Below, in pieces: positions 30,085-41,139 of a stretch of 64,000 nucleotides of DNA (position 1 is its first letter; each line of letters starts with the position of its first letter). Origin of the DNA: Sutcliffiella horikoshii (GTDB lineage Bacteria; Bacillota; Bacilli; Bacillales; Bacillaceae_I). The stretch is from contig NZ_RXZI01000012.1 of assembly GCF_021991925.1 (NCBI RefSeq), forward strand, positions 1 through 64,000. Reading direction: 5' to 3'. The notes under the pieces are model-generated. The model ran no database searches and was not told the DNA's origin. It saw only the letters and a list, made by a program, of their open reading frames with translations. Position numbers and translations under genes: made by a program.

Positions 30085-30707
30085 TATGCAAGCACCTCCT
30101 CTAATTTTTGAACAGCGTCTTTCGTAAAGATTACTTTATCGTGGTTTACAACGTCTAATACGTTCACACCAGTTACTGTAACAACTGTTACTCCAGGAAT
30201 GTTACGAGCAGATAAAGCAACGTTTTCGTCAGCGTCAGCTGTTACGATCAACGCTTTACGATTGATTTCCAAACCTTTTAATACAGAAGTCATTTCTTTT
30301 GTTTTTGGTGCATCAAAAGCCAATCCTTCTAATACTAATAGTTCGTTTTCTAATACCTTGGATGATAATGCAGATTTGATAGCTAAGCGACGAACTTTCT
30401 TAGGAAGTTTGTAGCTATAGCTTCTTGGTGTAGGACCGAATACGATACCACCACCACGCCATTGTGGAGAGCGGATAGATCCTTGACGAGCACGACCAGT
30501 ACCCTTTTGACGCCATGGTTTGCGTCCACCACCTGCTACTTCAGAACGTCCTTTTACTTTTGCAGTACCTTGACGTAAAGATGCTCTTTGCATAACGATC
30601 GCATCGAACAATACGCTGTTATTTGGCTCAATACCGAATACAGCATCTGCTAATTCAACTTCACCAACGTTTGCGCCAGCTTGGTTGTATAATGCTACTT
30701 TAGGCAT
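30084..30707 (-). CDS. rplD: 50S ribosomal protein L4
   Basis: A 207-residue L4. The extended loop [20 protein letters not shown] reaches the exit tunnel. In proteobacteria L4 autoregulates the S10 operon; in Bacillus this is not established, although a strong leader hairpin is present at 31761-31791. Confidence 0.98.
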   Translation of the reverse strand: MPKVALYNQAGANVGEVELADAVFGIEPNNSVLFDAIVMQRASLRQGTAKVKGRSEVAGGGRKPWRQKGTGRARQGSIRSPQWRGGGIVFGPTPRSYSYKLPKKVRRLAIKSALSSKVLENELLVLEGLAFDAPKTKEMTSVLKGLEINRKALIVTADADENVALSARNIPGVTVVTVTGVNVLDVVNHDKVIFTKDAVQKLEEVLA

Positions 30708-30732
30708 TTGTAGTTCCTCCTTTCCTAAACAA

Positions 30733-31353
30733 TTAGTTTGCTTTTATCGCACTTTTAATTGTGATTAAAGATTTTTTCGGACCAGGTACGTTACCTTTAA
30801 CAAGTAATAGGTTACGTTCTGCGTCTACTTTCACGATCTCAAGGTTCTGGATAGTGATGCGCTCTCCACCCATACGTCCAGGTAATAGTTTACCTTTGAA
30901 TACACGGTTTGGAGCAACAGGTCCCATAGAACCAGGACGACGGTGATAACGGGAACCGTGACTCATTGGGCCGCGAGATTGGTTATGGCGCTTAATGGAG
31001 CCTTGGAAACCTTTACCCTTTGAGATTCCTGTTACATCTACTACATCGCCTTCTGCGAAAATATCAACTTTGACTTCTTGACCAACTTCTAAGTTAGCTC
31101 CACTGATTTCACGAATGAAGCGCTTAGGTGCTGTGTTCGCTTTAGCAACATGTCCTTTTAAAGGCTTGTTCGCTAATTTATCGCGTTTGTCAGCAAAACC
31201 AATCTGAACCGCTTCATATCCGTCTGTTTCAACAGTTTTAACTTGAAGTACAACGTTTGGTGTAGCTTCAATTACTGTTACAGGGATAAGATCGCCGTTT
31301 TCAGCAAAAACTTGAGTCATACCAACTTTTCTTCCTAAGATTCCTTTGGTCAT
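30733..31353 (-). CDS. rplC: 50S ribosomal protein L3
   Basis: A 206-residue L3, one of the assembly initiators. It begins [20 protein letters not shown] and has the [18 protein letters not shown] loop near the peptidyl-transferase centre, including the glutamine/asparagine-rich [11 protein letters not shown]. Confidence 0.98.
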   Translation of the reverse strand: MTKGILGRKVGMTQVFAENGDLIPVTVIEATPNVVLQVKTVETDGYEAVQIGFADKRDKLANKPLKGHVAKANTAPKRFIREISGANLEVGQEVKVDIFAEGDVVDVTGISKGKGFQGSIKRHNQSRGPMSHGSRYHRRPGSMGPVAPNRVFKGKLLPGRMGGERITIQNLEIVKVDAERNLLLVKGNVPGPKKSLITIKSAIKAN

Positions 31354-31389
31354 CAGTCACACCTCCTAGATTTTTTAAGTATTTATTGA

Positions 31390-31725
<336 letters not shown>

Positions 31726-31760
31726 TTATTGATAGACATTCTCCGTGAAAATTAACCTGT

Positions 31761-31791
31761 CACACTCGCCATGGCAAAGCGGCCGGGTGTG
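31761..31791 (-). promoter_or_regulatory. S10 leader hairpin
   Basis: In the roughly 130-nt 5' UTR of rpsJ, CACACTCGCC and GGCCGGGTGTG pair (one bulge, one G-U) around a 10-nt loop. There is no T-run, so it is not a terminator; a regulatory leader structure is likely. Confidence 0.55.
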
Positions 31792-31835
31792 CCAGCAACC
31801 TTTCACATCATCGCAGTCAAAGACCAACATTACCT

Positions 31836-31864
31836 ATTATACATGGTGTTAATAGACAATGCAA
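31836..31864 (-). promoter_or_regulatory. S10 operon promoter, proximal
   Basis: TTGCAT (31859-31864), a 17-bp spacer and the consensus -10 TATAAT (31836-31841) lie 138 bp before rpsJ. Confidence 0.75.
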
Positions 31865-31898
31865 CTATATTTCTAATAAATCTCTGAGCACTTTTCAT

Positions 31899-31927
31899 AT
31901 TATAACGAGAAGTGTGGTTTATTGCAA
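31899..31927 (-). promoter_or_regulatory. S10 operon promoter, distal
   Basis: TTGCAA (31922-31927), a 17-bp spacer and TATAAT (31899-31904) lie 63 bp upstream of the proximal promoter with the same spacing. Between here and the tandem array (31928-32164) no gene or structure was seen. Confidence 0.65.
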
Positions 31928-32164
31928 CCAGTGGACGTGAGATTTATTCGTTTCAGTTTTTTCCAGTTGTGGTTGGTGGTTATTTATATAGAAGAAAAGC
32001 GGTTTTAGATGGTTTAGGATGCATGTGGATTGGGGTGATTGTTGTGTGAGATACACGCTGATATTGATAGATTGTGATGGGGGCATAGTGGTATATTTGG
32101 GCGAGGCAATTGTTTTCATTTTTTGACCTGTTTTGCGACTCTCTTGCGCGACTTTCCCGCTGTG

Positions 32165-32528
32165 TTGCCTTCATTGTAATTATGATAACATTCTCGACCA
32201 GCTTTCTCTCTCGGAATTGTCTTCATCGATCTTATGATGACATTCTCAAACCGTTTTCTCTCTCGGGATTGTCTTCATCGACCTTATGATGACAATATCA
32301 AACCACTTTCTCTCTTGGGATTGTCTTCATCGACCTTATGATGACATTCTCAAACCGTTTTCTCTCTCCGAATTGTCTTCATCGACCCTATGAAGACATT
32401 CTCAAACCACTTTCTCTCTTGAGATTGTCTTCATCGATCCTATGATGACATTCTCGACCAGCTTTCTCTCTCGGAATTGTCTTCATCGACCTTTTGATGA
32501 CAATATCGCGAACAATATGTAACAAAAA
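32165..32528. repeat. 52-bp tandem array, seven units
   Basis: Unit starts (TTGTCTTCATCG or a variant) fall at 32165, 32217, 32269, 32321, 32373, 32425 and 32477, an exact 52-bp period. Each unit has an inverted repeat TGTCTTCAT / ATGATGACA and a pyrimidine-rich TTTCTCTCT stretch. The first unit is the most degenerate and the last is truncated. It lies between the tuf terminator and the S10 promoters. Confidence 0.92.
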
Positions 32529-32560
32529 ACCGACACCCCAAAATCGGGATGCCGGTTTGT
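32524..32560 (-). terminator. tuf terminator
   Basis: On the minus strand ACCGGCATCCC pairs with GGGGTGTCGGT around GATTTT, followed by TTTTTTG. It ends the str operon. Confidence 0.9.
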
Positions 32561-32583
32561 AAAAGATCTATTCAGATCAAAGA

Positions 32584-33774
32584 TTACTCTTGGATAGTCG
32601 CTACAACGCCAGCGCCTACAGTACGTCCACCTTCACGAATAGAGAACTTAGTTCCTTCTTCGATAGCGATTGGAGAGATAAGTTCAACAGTCATCTCAAC
32701 GTTGTCGCCAGGCATAACCATTTCTACGCCTTCAGGTAGGTTACAAATACCAGTTACGTCAGTTGTACGGAAGTAGAACTGAGGACGGTAGTTTGTGAAG
32801 AATGGAGTGTGACGTCCACCCTCTTCTTTAGATAGTACGTAAACTTCAGCTTTGAACTTTGTGTGTGGAGTGATTGTACCAGGCTTAGCTAATACTTGTC
32901 CACGTTGGATGTCGTCACGAGCAACCCCACGAAGAAGTGCACCGATGTTGTCTCCAGCTTCAGCATAGTCAAGAAGCTTACGGAACATTTCTACTCCAGT
33001 TACAGTAGTAGATTTAGGCTCTTCAGTTAAACCGATGATTTCGATAGTGTCACCAACTTTAACTTGTCCACGCTCAACACGTCCAGTAGCAACTGTTCCA
33101 CGACCAGTGATAGAGAATACGTCCTCAACTGGCATCATGAATGGCTTTTCAGTGTCACGAGTTGGAGTTGGGATGTAGTCATCAACTGCAGCCATAAGCT
33201 CAACGATTCTTTCTTCCCACTCAGCATCTCCTTCAAGAGCTTTAAGAGCAGAACCTTTGATTACAGGAACATCGTCTCCAGGGAAATCGTACTCAGAAAG
33301 AAGGTCACGAACTTCCATTTCAACTAATTCAAGTAATTCTTCGTCGTCTACCATGTCGCATTTGTTTAAGAATACTACAAGGTAAGGTACACCTACTTGA
33401 CGAGAAAGAAGGATGTGCTCACGAGTTTGTGGCATTGGGCCGTCAGCAGCAGATACTACTAGGATTCCGCCGTCCATTTGAGCAGCACCAGTGATCATGT
33501 TTTTAACATAGTCAGCATGTCCTGGGCAGTCAACGTGCGCATAGTGACGAGTTTCAGTTTCGTACTCAACGTGAGCTGTAGAAATTGTGATTCCACGCTC
33601 TCTTTCTTCTGGAGCAGCATCGATCATGTCGTATGCCATTGCAGCACCTTTACCGCTCTTCTTAGCAAGAACAGTAGTGATTGCAGCTGTTAAAGTTGTT
33701 TTACCGTGGTCAACGTGACCGATTGTACCGATATTAGCATGAGTCTTGGATCTATCGAATTTCTCTTTACCCAT
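32584..33774 (-). CDS. tuf: Elongation factor Tu
   Basis: A 396-residue GTPase that delivers aminoacyl-tRNA to the ribosome. G1 is GHVDHGKT (about 19-26), G3 DCPGH and G4 NKCD; the effector Thr lies in [18 protein letters not shown] precedes the ATG. It is the last gene of the str operon with a likely extra promoter upstream. Codon use is strongly biased, as expected for a highly expressed gene. Confidence 0.98.
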   Translation of the reverse strand: MGKEKFDRSKTHANIGTIGHVDHGKTTLTAAITTVLAKKSGKGAAMAYDMIDAAPEERERGITISTAHVEYETETRHYAHVDCPGHADYVKNMITGAAQMDGGILVVSAADGPMPQTREHILLSRQVGVPYLVVFLNKCDMVDDEELLELVEMEVRDLLSEYDFPGDDVPVIKGSALKALEGDAEWEERIVELMAAVDDYIPTPTRDTEKPFMMPVEDVFSITGRGTVATGRVERGQVKVGDTIEIIGLTEEPKSTTVTGVEMFRKLLDYAEAGDNIGALLRGVARDDIQRGQVLAKPGTITPHTKFKAEVYVLSKEEGGRHTPFFTNYRPQFYFRTTDVTGICNLPEGVEMVMPGDNVEMTVELISPIAIEEGTKFSIREGGRTVGAGVVATIQE

Positions 33775-33858
33775 TGTTATATCCTCCTTAGAATTTCATT
33801 AATTTTTTATTTTAATATGTTATTAACAAGTGATTTCCACTTATTAACCTACATACTA

Positions 33859-33887
33859 TTTATAAAACAAGATTAGGTGAAAATCAA
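33859..33887 (-). promoter_or_regulatory. Candidate internal promoter for tuf
   Basis: TTGATT (33882-33887), a 17-bp spacer and TATAAA (33859-33864) lie directly after the fusA coding region. It would allow extra EF-Tu expression. Confidence 0.5.
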
Positions 33888-35966
33888 TTATTCACCTTTA
33901 TTTTTTTTGATGATTTCCTCAGAAATCGATTTTGGAACTTCTTCATAGTGATCGAAATGCATGGTGAACACTCCGCGTCCTTGTGTGTTAGAACGTAGGG
34001 ATGTTGCATAACCAAACATTTCAGATAGTGGAACCATTGCACGGACAACTTGAGCGTTACCGCGAGCTTCCATACCTTCTACACGACCACGACGGGAAGT
34101 GATACCACCCATGATGTCTCCCATGTACTCTTCAGGTGTCACTACTTCAACTTTCATGACAGGCTCAAGGATTACAGGGTTACATTTGGATACTGCATTT
34201 TTAAGAGCTAAAGATGCAGCTACTTTAAACGCCATCTCAGAGGAGTCAACGTCATGGTAAGAACCATCAACCAATGCAGCTTTTACATCGATTAGAGGGT
34301 AACCAGCAAGTACACCGTTCGCCATTGCATCTTCAAGACCAGCTTGAACTGCAGGTACGTATTCACGAGGTACTACCCCACCTACGATTTTGTTTTCAAA
34401 TTCGAAGCCTGCTCCTTCTTCGTTTGGTTCGAATTCGATCCAAACGTGTCCGAATTGACCACGTCCACCAGATTGACGAGCAAATTTACCTTCAACCTTA
34501 GCAGATCCGCGGAACGTTTCACGGTAGGCAACCTGAGGTGCACCAACGTTTGCTTCTACTTTGAACTCACGTTTCATACGGTCAACCAGGATGTCAAGGT
34601 GAAGCTCACCCATACCTGCGATGATCGTTTGACCAGTTTCCTGATCAGTGTGAGCGCGGAAAGTAGGATCTTCTTCTTGTAGCTTTTGAAGGGCAGTTGT
34701 CATTTTGTCTTGGTCAGCCTTGGATTTAGGCTCAACAGACAATTGGATAACCGGCTCTGGGAATTCCATGGACTCCAAGATAACTTGGTTCTTATCGTCA
34801 CATAGAGTGTCACCAGTAGTTGTATCTTTAAGACCAACTGCAGCAGCGATATCTCCGGAGTAAACAACAGGAATCTCTTCACGGCTGTTTGCGTGCATTT
34901 GTAGGATACGTCCTACACGCTCACGCTTACCTTTTGTAGAGTTGATAACGTAAGATCCGGAGTTTAATGTACCAGAGTACACACGGAAGAACGTTAATTT
35001 ACCTACATAAGGGTCAGTCATAACTTTGAATGCAAGAGCGGCAAACGGGTTGTCATCTCCAGATTCACGAGTTACTTCCTCTTCAGTGTCAGGAATAGTA
35101 CCTTTGATTGCAGGTACGTCTGTTGGCGCTGGAAGGTAATCGATAACAGCGTCAAGCATTAACTGAACACCTTTGTTTTTGAATGCAGAACCACAGATTA
35201 CTGGGTAGAAGTTAACGTCACAAGTACCTTTACGGATAGTAGCTTTCAACTCTTCAGTAGTAAGCTCTTCCCCTTCTAGGTATTTCATCATTAATTCTTC
35301 ATCCAACTCTGCAACTGCTTCAACTAAGCGTTGGCGATACTCGTCAGCTTTGTCTTTGTACTCAGCTGGAATTTCTTTCGCTTCAGAACGAGTACCTAGG
35401 TCATCTTCGTAGTAGTATGCAACCATTTCTACTAAGTCGATGATACCTTCAAACTCATCTTCAGCTCCGATTGGAAGTTGAATTGGATGAGCGTTAGCTT
35501 GAAGGCGGTCATGGATAGTTCCTACAGAGTATAAGAAGTCTGCACCGATCTTGTCCATTTTGTTAACGAACACGATACGTGGAACACCATAAGTTGTAGC
35601 TTGGCGCCAAACTGTTTCAGTTTGTGGTTCAACACCAGATTGTGCATCAAGAACTGCTACCGCACCATCAAGTACACGAAGGGAACGTTCTACTTCAACA
35701 GTGAAGTCTACGTGACCAGGTGTATCGATAATGTTTACGCGGTGGCCTTTCCATTGAGCTGTAGTCGCAGCAGATGTGATCGTGATTCCACGCTCTTGCT
35801 CCTGCTCCATCCAGTCCATTTGAGAAGCACCTTCATGAGTTTCACCGATTTTGTGAATACGTCCTGTGTAGAACAAAACACGCTCAGTTGTCGTTGTTTT
35901 ACCAGCATCGATGTGAGCCATGATACCGATATTACGTGTTTTATCTAAGGAGAACTCTCTTGCCAT
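33888..35966 (-). CDS. fusA: Elongation factor G
   Basis: A 692-residue translocation GTPase. G1 is AHIDAGKT (about 17-24), G3 DTPGHVDF and G4 NKMD. Domains II-V follow, with domain [17 protein letters not shown] and the C-terminal domain [14 protein letters not shown]. It lies between rpsG and tuf. Confidence 0.98.
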   Translation of the reverse strand: MAREFSLDKTRNIGIMAHIDAGKTTTTERVLFYTGRIHKIGETHEGASQMDWMEQEQERGITITSAATTAQWKGHRVNIIDTPGHVDFTVEVERSLRVLDGAVAVLDAQSGVEPQTETVWRQATTYGVPRIVFVNKMDKIGADFLYSVGTIHDRLQANAHPIQLPIGAEDEFEGIIDLVEMVAYYYEDDLGTRSEAKEIPAEYKDKADEYRQRLVEAVAELDEELMMKYLEGEELTTEELKATIRKGTCDVNFYPVICGSAFKNKGVQLMLDAVIDYLPAPTDVPAIKGTIPDTEEEVTRESGDDNPFAALAFKVMTDPYVGKLTFFRVYSGTLNSGSYVINSTKGKRERVGRILQMHANSREEIPVVYSGDIAAAVGLKDTTTGDTLCDDKNQVILESMEFPEPVIQLSVEPKSKADQDKMTTALQKLQEEDPTFRAHTDQETGQTIIAGMGELHLDILVDRMKREFKVEANVGAPQVAYRETFRGSAKVEGKFARQSGGRGQFGHVWIEFEPNEEGAGFEFENKIVGGVVPREYVPAVQAGLEDAMANGVLAGYPLIDVKAALVDGSYHDVDSSEMAFKVAASLALKNAVSKCNPVILEPVMKVEVVTPEEYMGDIMGGITSRRGRVEGMEARGNAQVVRAMVPLSEMFGYATSLRSNTQGRGVFTMHFDHYEEVPKSISEEIIKKNKGE

Positions 35967-36055
35967 AGTGTATTTCTCCTTCCTAAGTAACTAGATTTAA
36001 TTTATACCTAAAGCTGTTAAGTACTTGTCTTAACAGCTCCAGATAGTATGTGATC

Positions 36056-36526
36056 TTACCAGCGGTAGTGAGCAAACGCTTTGTTTGCTTCTGCCATTTT
36101 GTGCATATCTTCACGCTTCTTAACGGAAGCACCAGTGTTGTTAGCAGCATCTAGGATTTCGTTAGCTAAGCGCTCTTCCATCGTTTTCTCACCGCGAAGA
36201 CGAGAGTAGTTAACTAAATAACGAAGTCCAAGAGTTGTACGACGATCTGGGCGCACCTCTACAGGTACTTGGTAGTTTGCTCCACCTACACGACGTGCTC
36301 TTACTTCAAGAACAGGCATGATGTTTTTCATAGCTTGTTCGAACACTTCCATAGGTTCTTGTCCGGAACGCTCACCAACTAGTTTGAATGCGTTATAGAT
36401 GATAGCTTGAGATTTTCCTCTCTTACCATCGATCATTAATTTATTTACAAGACGAGTTACTAATTTAGAGTTGTATAACGGATCTGGTAATACGTCTCTT
36501 TTTGCAACAGGGCCTTTACGTGGCAT
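36056..36526 (-). CDS. rpsG: 30S ribosomal protein S7
   Basis: A 156-residue S7, which initiates assembly of the 30S head. It begins [20 protein letters not shown] and has [20 protein letters not shown] and the C-terminal [11 protein letters not shown]. Confidence 0.98.
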   Translation of the reverse strand: MPRKGPVAKRDVLPDPLYNSKLVTRLVNKLMIDGKRGKSQAIIYNAFKLVGERSGQEPMEVFEQAMKNIMPVLEVRARRVGGANYQVPVEVRPDRRTTLGLRYLVNYSRLRGEKTMEERLANEILDAANNTGASVKKREDMHKMAEANKAFAHYRW

Positions 36527-36575
36527 ATTATTTTCCTCCTTTCGGGTAACTTAATGTTAAGCAGTTTGAAGTTTA

Positions 36576-37022
<447 letters not shown>

Positions 37023-37100
37023 TTAAGACCACATATCCAGGTGGTTCATTTTTAGGTAAAAAACAAAGTCTTTGCGAATCTGCACTCACAAAAACAGTTT

Positions 37101-37349
37101 TTAATGAATGATCGCAACAGCGGAGGCACCGACTTCAATCCCGCAAGCTTTTCCGAGTTTTTTCATCGAATCTACTTTTAAGACTGGTATGTTGTGCTCA
37201 TTGGCAGTTTGGACAACCTTCTGTGTGACAATCACATCGGCATCTTCTGCAATGACAACCTCTTTTACTGTTCCGGATTTCAGCGCCTTCACTGTTTGTT
37301 TAGTACCAACAATGAAGGTGTTTGCCTGCATCACTTTTTCATAAGACAT
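37101..37349 (-). CDS. rplGB: L7Ae-family K-turn-binding protein (YbxF)
   Basis: An 82-residue L7Ae/L30e-fold protein: [38 protein letters not shown] and [17 protein letters not shown]. subtilis YbxF binds K-turn RNA and associates with ribosomes. I start at 37349 with GAGGAT upstream. It is the first gene of the str operon. Confidence 0.92.
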   Translation of the reverse strand: MSYEKVMQANTFIVGTKQTVKALKSGTVKEVVIAEDADVIVTQKVVQTANEHNIPVLKVDSMKKLGKACGIEVGASAVAIIH

Positions 37350-37392
37350 TAACATATCCTCCAAAGCAACAGGTTATATAAGCACCTTTGCT

Positions 37393-37421
37393 ATATTACC
37401 ATCTCTATTTTTGAATGTCAA
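37393..37421 (-). promoter_or_regulatory. Sigma-A promoter of the str operon
   Basis: TTGACA (37416-37421), a 17-bp spacer and TAATAT (37393-37398) lie just upstream of rplGB and after the rpoC terminator. Confidence 0.8.
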
Positions 37422-37443
37422 CACTTTCTCGAATAACATTGAA

Positions 37444-37472
37444 AAGATTGTCGGGGGCCGCCCGACAATCTT
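37444..37472 (-). terminator. rpoBC terminator
   Basis: A perfect 12-bp stem (AAGATTGTCGGG with its complement) with a 5-nt loop lies 5 bp after the rpoC stop; the following T-run is short (TTTTC). Confidence 0.82.
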
Positions 37473-37476
37473 CCAT

Positions 37477-40400
37477 TTATTCTACTGTTACAGGTTCTTC
37501 CTGGCCGACTTCTTTCGTTAGATCGAATTTGCGGTAACGGTTCATACCTGTACCAGCTGGAACTAGCTTACCAATGATAACATTCTCTTTAAGTCCCAGT
37601 AACTCGTCGCGTTTTCCTTTGATTGCAGCGTCTGTCAAGACTCTTGTTGTTTCCTGGAAGGAAGCTGCAGACAAGAAGGAATCCGTTTCAAGGGACGCTT
37701 TTGTAATACCAAGCAATACAGGACGTCCTGTTGCAGGTGTTTTGCCTTCAAGAAGCACACGTTCGTTTGCATCGGTGAATTGGTGAACATCAAGCAGTGT
37801 TCCTGGTAGTACATCTGTATCACCAGCATCGATAACACGTACTTTACGTAGCATCTGGCGAACCATTACCTCTACGTGTTTGTCCCCGATTTCTACCCCT
37901 TGCATACGGTATACTTTTTGAACTTCAAGCAGTAGGTACTCCTGTACAGAGACCATATCTTTCACTTTCAGTAGCTCTTTCGGATCGATGGAACCTTCTG
38001 TCAGTTCCTGACCGCGGGATACTTCTGAATTCACGCCGACTTTCAGGCGACCAGTGTATGGCACTGTGTAGTTTCTCGTTTCCACTTCACCTTGAACAGT
38101 GATTTCCTGCTGACGATCACGGCCTTCGTTGATGGATGTTACGACACCATCAATTTCAGAGATGACCGCTTGACCTTTCGGATTACGCGCTTCGAAGATC
38201 TCCTGAATACGCGGTAAACCTTGAGTGATATCGTCTCCTGCAACCCCACCTGTATGGAAAGTACGCATCGTCAACTGAGTTCCTGGCTCACCGATGGATT
38301 GGGCAGCGATGATACCTACTGCTTCTCCCACTTCTACTTCTAAGCCAGTCGCAAGGTTGCGGCCGTAACATTTTTTACATACACCATGACGAGTGTCACA
38401 TGTGAATACAGAGCGGATCCAAACATCTTCCACGCCTGCTTCTACAATGGTTGTTGCAAGGTCTTCTGTAATTAAATCGTTCGCTGCCACAAGAACTTCC
38501 CCTGTTTCAGGATGCTTCACAGCTTTTCTTGCATAACGACCGACTAAACGCTCTTCTAATTTTTCTACCACTTCTGTGCCATCTTTAAGTGATGTGATGT
38601 GAAGGCCACGATCGGTTCCACAATCTTTCTCACGGACGATGACATCCTGTGCAACGTCTACAAGACGACGAGTCAGGTAACCGGAATCGGCAGTTTTCAG
38701 TGCTGTATCGGCAAGACCTTTACGTGCACCGTGGGTAGAGATAAAGTATTCCAATACCGTCAGACCTTCACGGAAACTGGATTTGATTGGAAGTTCAATG
38801 ATGCGTCCAGATGGGTTGGCCATCAGACCACGCATACCGGCTAACTGTGTAAAGTTAGACGCGTTACCACGGGCACCGGAATCACTCATCATGAAGATGT
38901 GGTTCAGGCGAGGCAAGGACTCCATCAGTTTTCCTTGAATTTTATCCTTCGCAGCACTCCAGATGGAAATAACGCGATCATAGCGCTCTTCTTCCGTAAT
39001 TAAACCACGGCGGAATTGTTTCAAGACTGTATCAACTTTCGTTTGTGCTTCCACCAAGATTTCATCTTTCTCTTTAAGAACCACGATATCTGCTACACCA
39101 ACTGTAATACCAGCTTTGGTAGAGTAACGGAATCCAAGGTTTTTCATGCGGTCAAGCATTTCGGATGTTTGCGTGATCTTGAAGCGTTTGAACACTTCCG
39201 CAATGATGTTACCAAGGATTTTTTTCTTAAATGGATCGATAAGTCCTTGTGCTTGGATTGCTTCTTTAACATTCGCACCTTTTTCCACAAAGTACTTATC
39301 AGGAGTGTTCACTTCCAAGTTATACTTTGTAGGTTCGTTGATGTACGGGAATGACGGCGGTAGGATTTCGTTGAAAATCAACTTACCTACTGTCGTGATA
39401 AGAAGCTTTTGTTTTTGTTCTTCAGTGAACGTTTCGTTATTTAAAGATCCGGCATAGACAGCTACACGTGTGTGCAGATGTACATATCCGTTCGAATAAG
39501 CAATAAGCGCTTCATTCGTATCTTTGAATACCATTCCTTCCCCTACAGCATTTTCACGCTCTAGAGTTAAGTAGTAGTTACCAAGTACCATATCCTGGGA
39601 AGGTGTTACTACAGGTTTTCCATCCTTAGGGTTAAGGATGTTTTGGGCAGCAAGCATCAAGATGCGTGCTTCAGCCTGTGCTTCAGCAGAAAGAGGTACG
39701 TGAACAGCCATTTGGTCTCCATCAAAGTCCGCGTTGTATGCAGTACATACAAGTGGGTGAAGGCGGATGGCACGGCCTTCTACAAGTGTAGGTTCAAATG
39801 CTTGAATACCTAGTCTGTGTAGAGTTGGTGCGCGGTTCAGTAATACTGGATGTTCCTTGATAACGGATTCCAATACATCCCAAACCTCTGGTTGTACGCG
39901 TTCGATCTTACGCTTTGCACTCTTGATGTTATGTGCAAGCCCGCGCTCTACAAGTTCTTTCATGACGAAAGGCTTGAATAGCTCAAGGGCCATTTCTTTC
40001 GGTAATCCACATTGGTACATTTTCAAGTTAGGTCCTACTACGATAACGGAACGACCAGAATAGTCCACACGTTTTCCTAGTAAGTTCTGACGGAAACGAC
40101 CTTGCTTCCCTTTCAGCATATGAGAAAGAGATTTCAATGGACGGTTACCAGGTCCTGTTACCGGACGGCCACGGCGACCATTGTCGATAAGTGCGTCAAC
40201 AGCTTCTTGTAACATACGTTTTTCGTTCTGTACGATGATGCTTGGAGCACCAAGGTCAAGAAGACGTTTTAAACGGTTATTACGGTTGATTACACGACGA
40301 TACAAGTCATTCAAGTCGGAAGTCGCAAAACGACCACCATCCAATTGTACCATTGGACGTAATTCAGGAGGGATGACAGGTAGTACATCAAGGATCATCC

Positions 40401-41073
40401 AAGATGGTTCATTGCCGGATCCCCTGAAGGATTCCAATACTTCGAGACGCTTAATCGCTCTTGTACGGCGTTGACCTTGAGCGGTTTTAAGCTCTTCTTT
40501 CAACGTATCCACTTCTTTTTCCAAATCGATGTCAAAAAGAAGCTTCTTGATTGCTTCTGCACCCATGGCTGCTTGGAATGTCTGGCCATACTTTTCACGG
40601 TATGCACGGAATTCCTTTTCAGAAAGCAGTTGCTTCTTCTCAAGAGGAGTGTCGCCTGTTTCTGTTACCACGTAAGATGCAAAGTAAATGACTTCCTCTA
40701 GTGCACGTGGGGACATGTCAAGAACAAGACCCATACGGCTAGGGATGCCTTTGAAGTACCAGATGTGGGATACAGGAGCAGCAAGCTCGATGTGACCCAT
40801 GCGCTCACGACGGACTTTCGCTCTTGTCACTTCCACTCCACAGCGGTCACAAACAACGCCCTTATAACGGACACGCTTGTATTTACCACAGTGACACTCC
40901 CAGTCCTTTGTAGGACCGAAAATTCTTTCGCAGAATAACCCATCTTTTTCTGGCTTTAATGTACGATAGTTAATTGTCTCAGGCTTCTTGACTTCCCCGA
41001 AAGACCAGGATCTGATCTTGTCGGGGGAAGCAAGGCCTATTTTCATATATTCAAAATTATTAACATCTAGCAA
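37477..41073 (-). CDS. rpoC: RNA polymerase subunit beta'
   Basis: A 1198-residue catalytic subunit. The N-terminal zinc site is CHCGKYKR...CDRCG, the active-site loop is [13 protein letters not shown] with three aspartates, and a second zinc site uses CGTDRG and CKKC near 890-905. The start is TTG with AAGGAGG upstream ([20 protein letters not shown]), as in B. subtilis. It follows rpoB after 66 bp. Confidence 0.98.
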   Translation of the reverse strand: MLDVNNFEYMKIGLASPDKIRSWSFGEVKKPETINYRTLKPEKDGLFCERIFGPTKDWECHCGKYKRVRYKGVVCDRCGVEVTRAKVRRERMGHIELAAPVSHIWYFKGIPSRMGLVLDMSPRALEEVIYFASYVVTETGDTPLEKKQLLSEKEFRAYREKYGQTFQAAMGAEAIKKLLFDIDLEKEVDTLKEELKTAQGQRRTRAIKRLEVLESFRGSGNEPSWMILDVLPVIPPELRPMVQLDGGRFATSDLNDLYRRVINRNNRLKRLLDLGAPSIIVQNEKRMLQEAVDALIDNGRRGRPVTGPGNRPLKSLSHMLKGKQGRFRQNLLGKRVDYSGRSVIVVGPNLKMYQCGLPKEMALELFKPFVMKELVERGLAHNIKSAKRKIERVQPEVWDVLESVIKEHPVLLNRAPTLHRLGIQAFEPTLVEGRAIRLHPLVCTAYNADFDGDQMAVHVPLSAEAQAEARILMLAAQNILNPKDGKPVVTPSQDMVLGNYYLTLERENAVGEGMVFKDTNEALIAYSNGYVHLHTRVAVYAGSLNNETFTEEQKQKLLITTVGKLIFNEILPPSFPYINEPTKYNLEVNTPDKYFVEKGANVKEAIQAQGLIDPFKKKILGNIIAEVFKRFKITQTSEMLDRMKNLGFRYSTKAGITVGVADIVVLKEKDEILVEAQTKVDTVLKQFRRGLITEEERYDRVISIWSAAKDKIQGKLMESLPRLNHIFMMSDSGARGNASNFTQLAGMRGLMANPSGRIIELPIKSSFREGLTVLEYFISTHGARKGLADTALKTADSGYLTRRLVDVAQDVIVREKDCGTDRGLHITSLKDGTEVVEKLEERLVGRYARKAVKHPETGEVLVAANDLITEDLATTIVEAGVEDVWIRSVFTCDTRHGVCKKCYGRNLATGLEVEVGEAVGIIAAQSIGEPGTQLTMRTFHTGGVAGDDITQGLPRIQEIFEARNPKGQAVISEIDGVVTSINEGRDRQQEITVQGEVETRNYTVPYTGRLKVGVNSEVSRGQELTEGSIDPKELLKVKDMVSVQEYLLLEVQKVYRMQGVEIGDKHVEVMVRQMLRKVRVIDAGDTDVLPGTLLDVHQFTDANERVLLEGKTPATGRPVLLGITKASLETDSFLSAASFQETTRVLTDAAIKGKRDELLGLKENVIIGKLVPAGTGMNRYRKFDLTKEVGQEEPVTVE

Positions 41074-41139
41074 GGGGCCTACCTCCCTTATAATCTACAG
41101 GTTCTACCCAAATGCTTATCTTTAAAGTCCTGTTGGCCA

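Noticed and set aside
31919-32174. Short minus-strand ORFs of 64-66 residues
   Set aside because: They overlap one another in different frames, lack ribosome-binding sites and sit in promoter or repeat DNA.
32165-32528. CRISPR array
   Set aside because: The whole 52-bp unit repeats with no unique spacers, and no cas genes are nearby.
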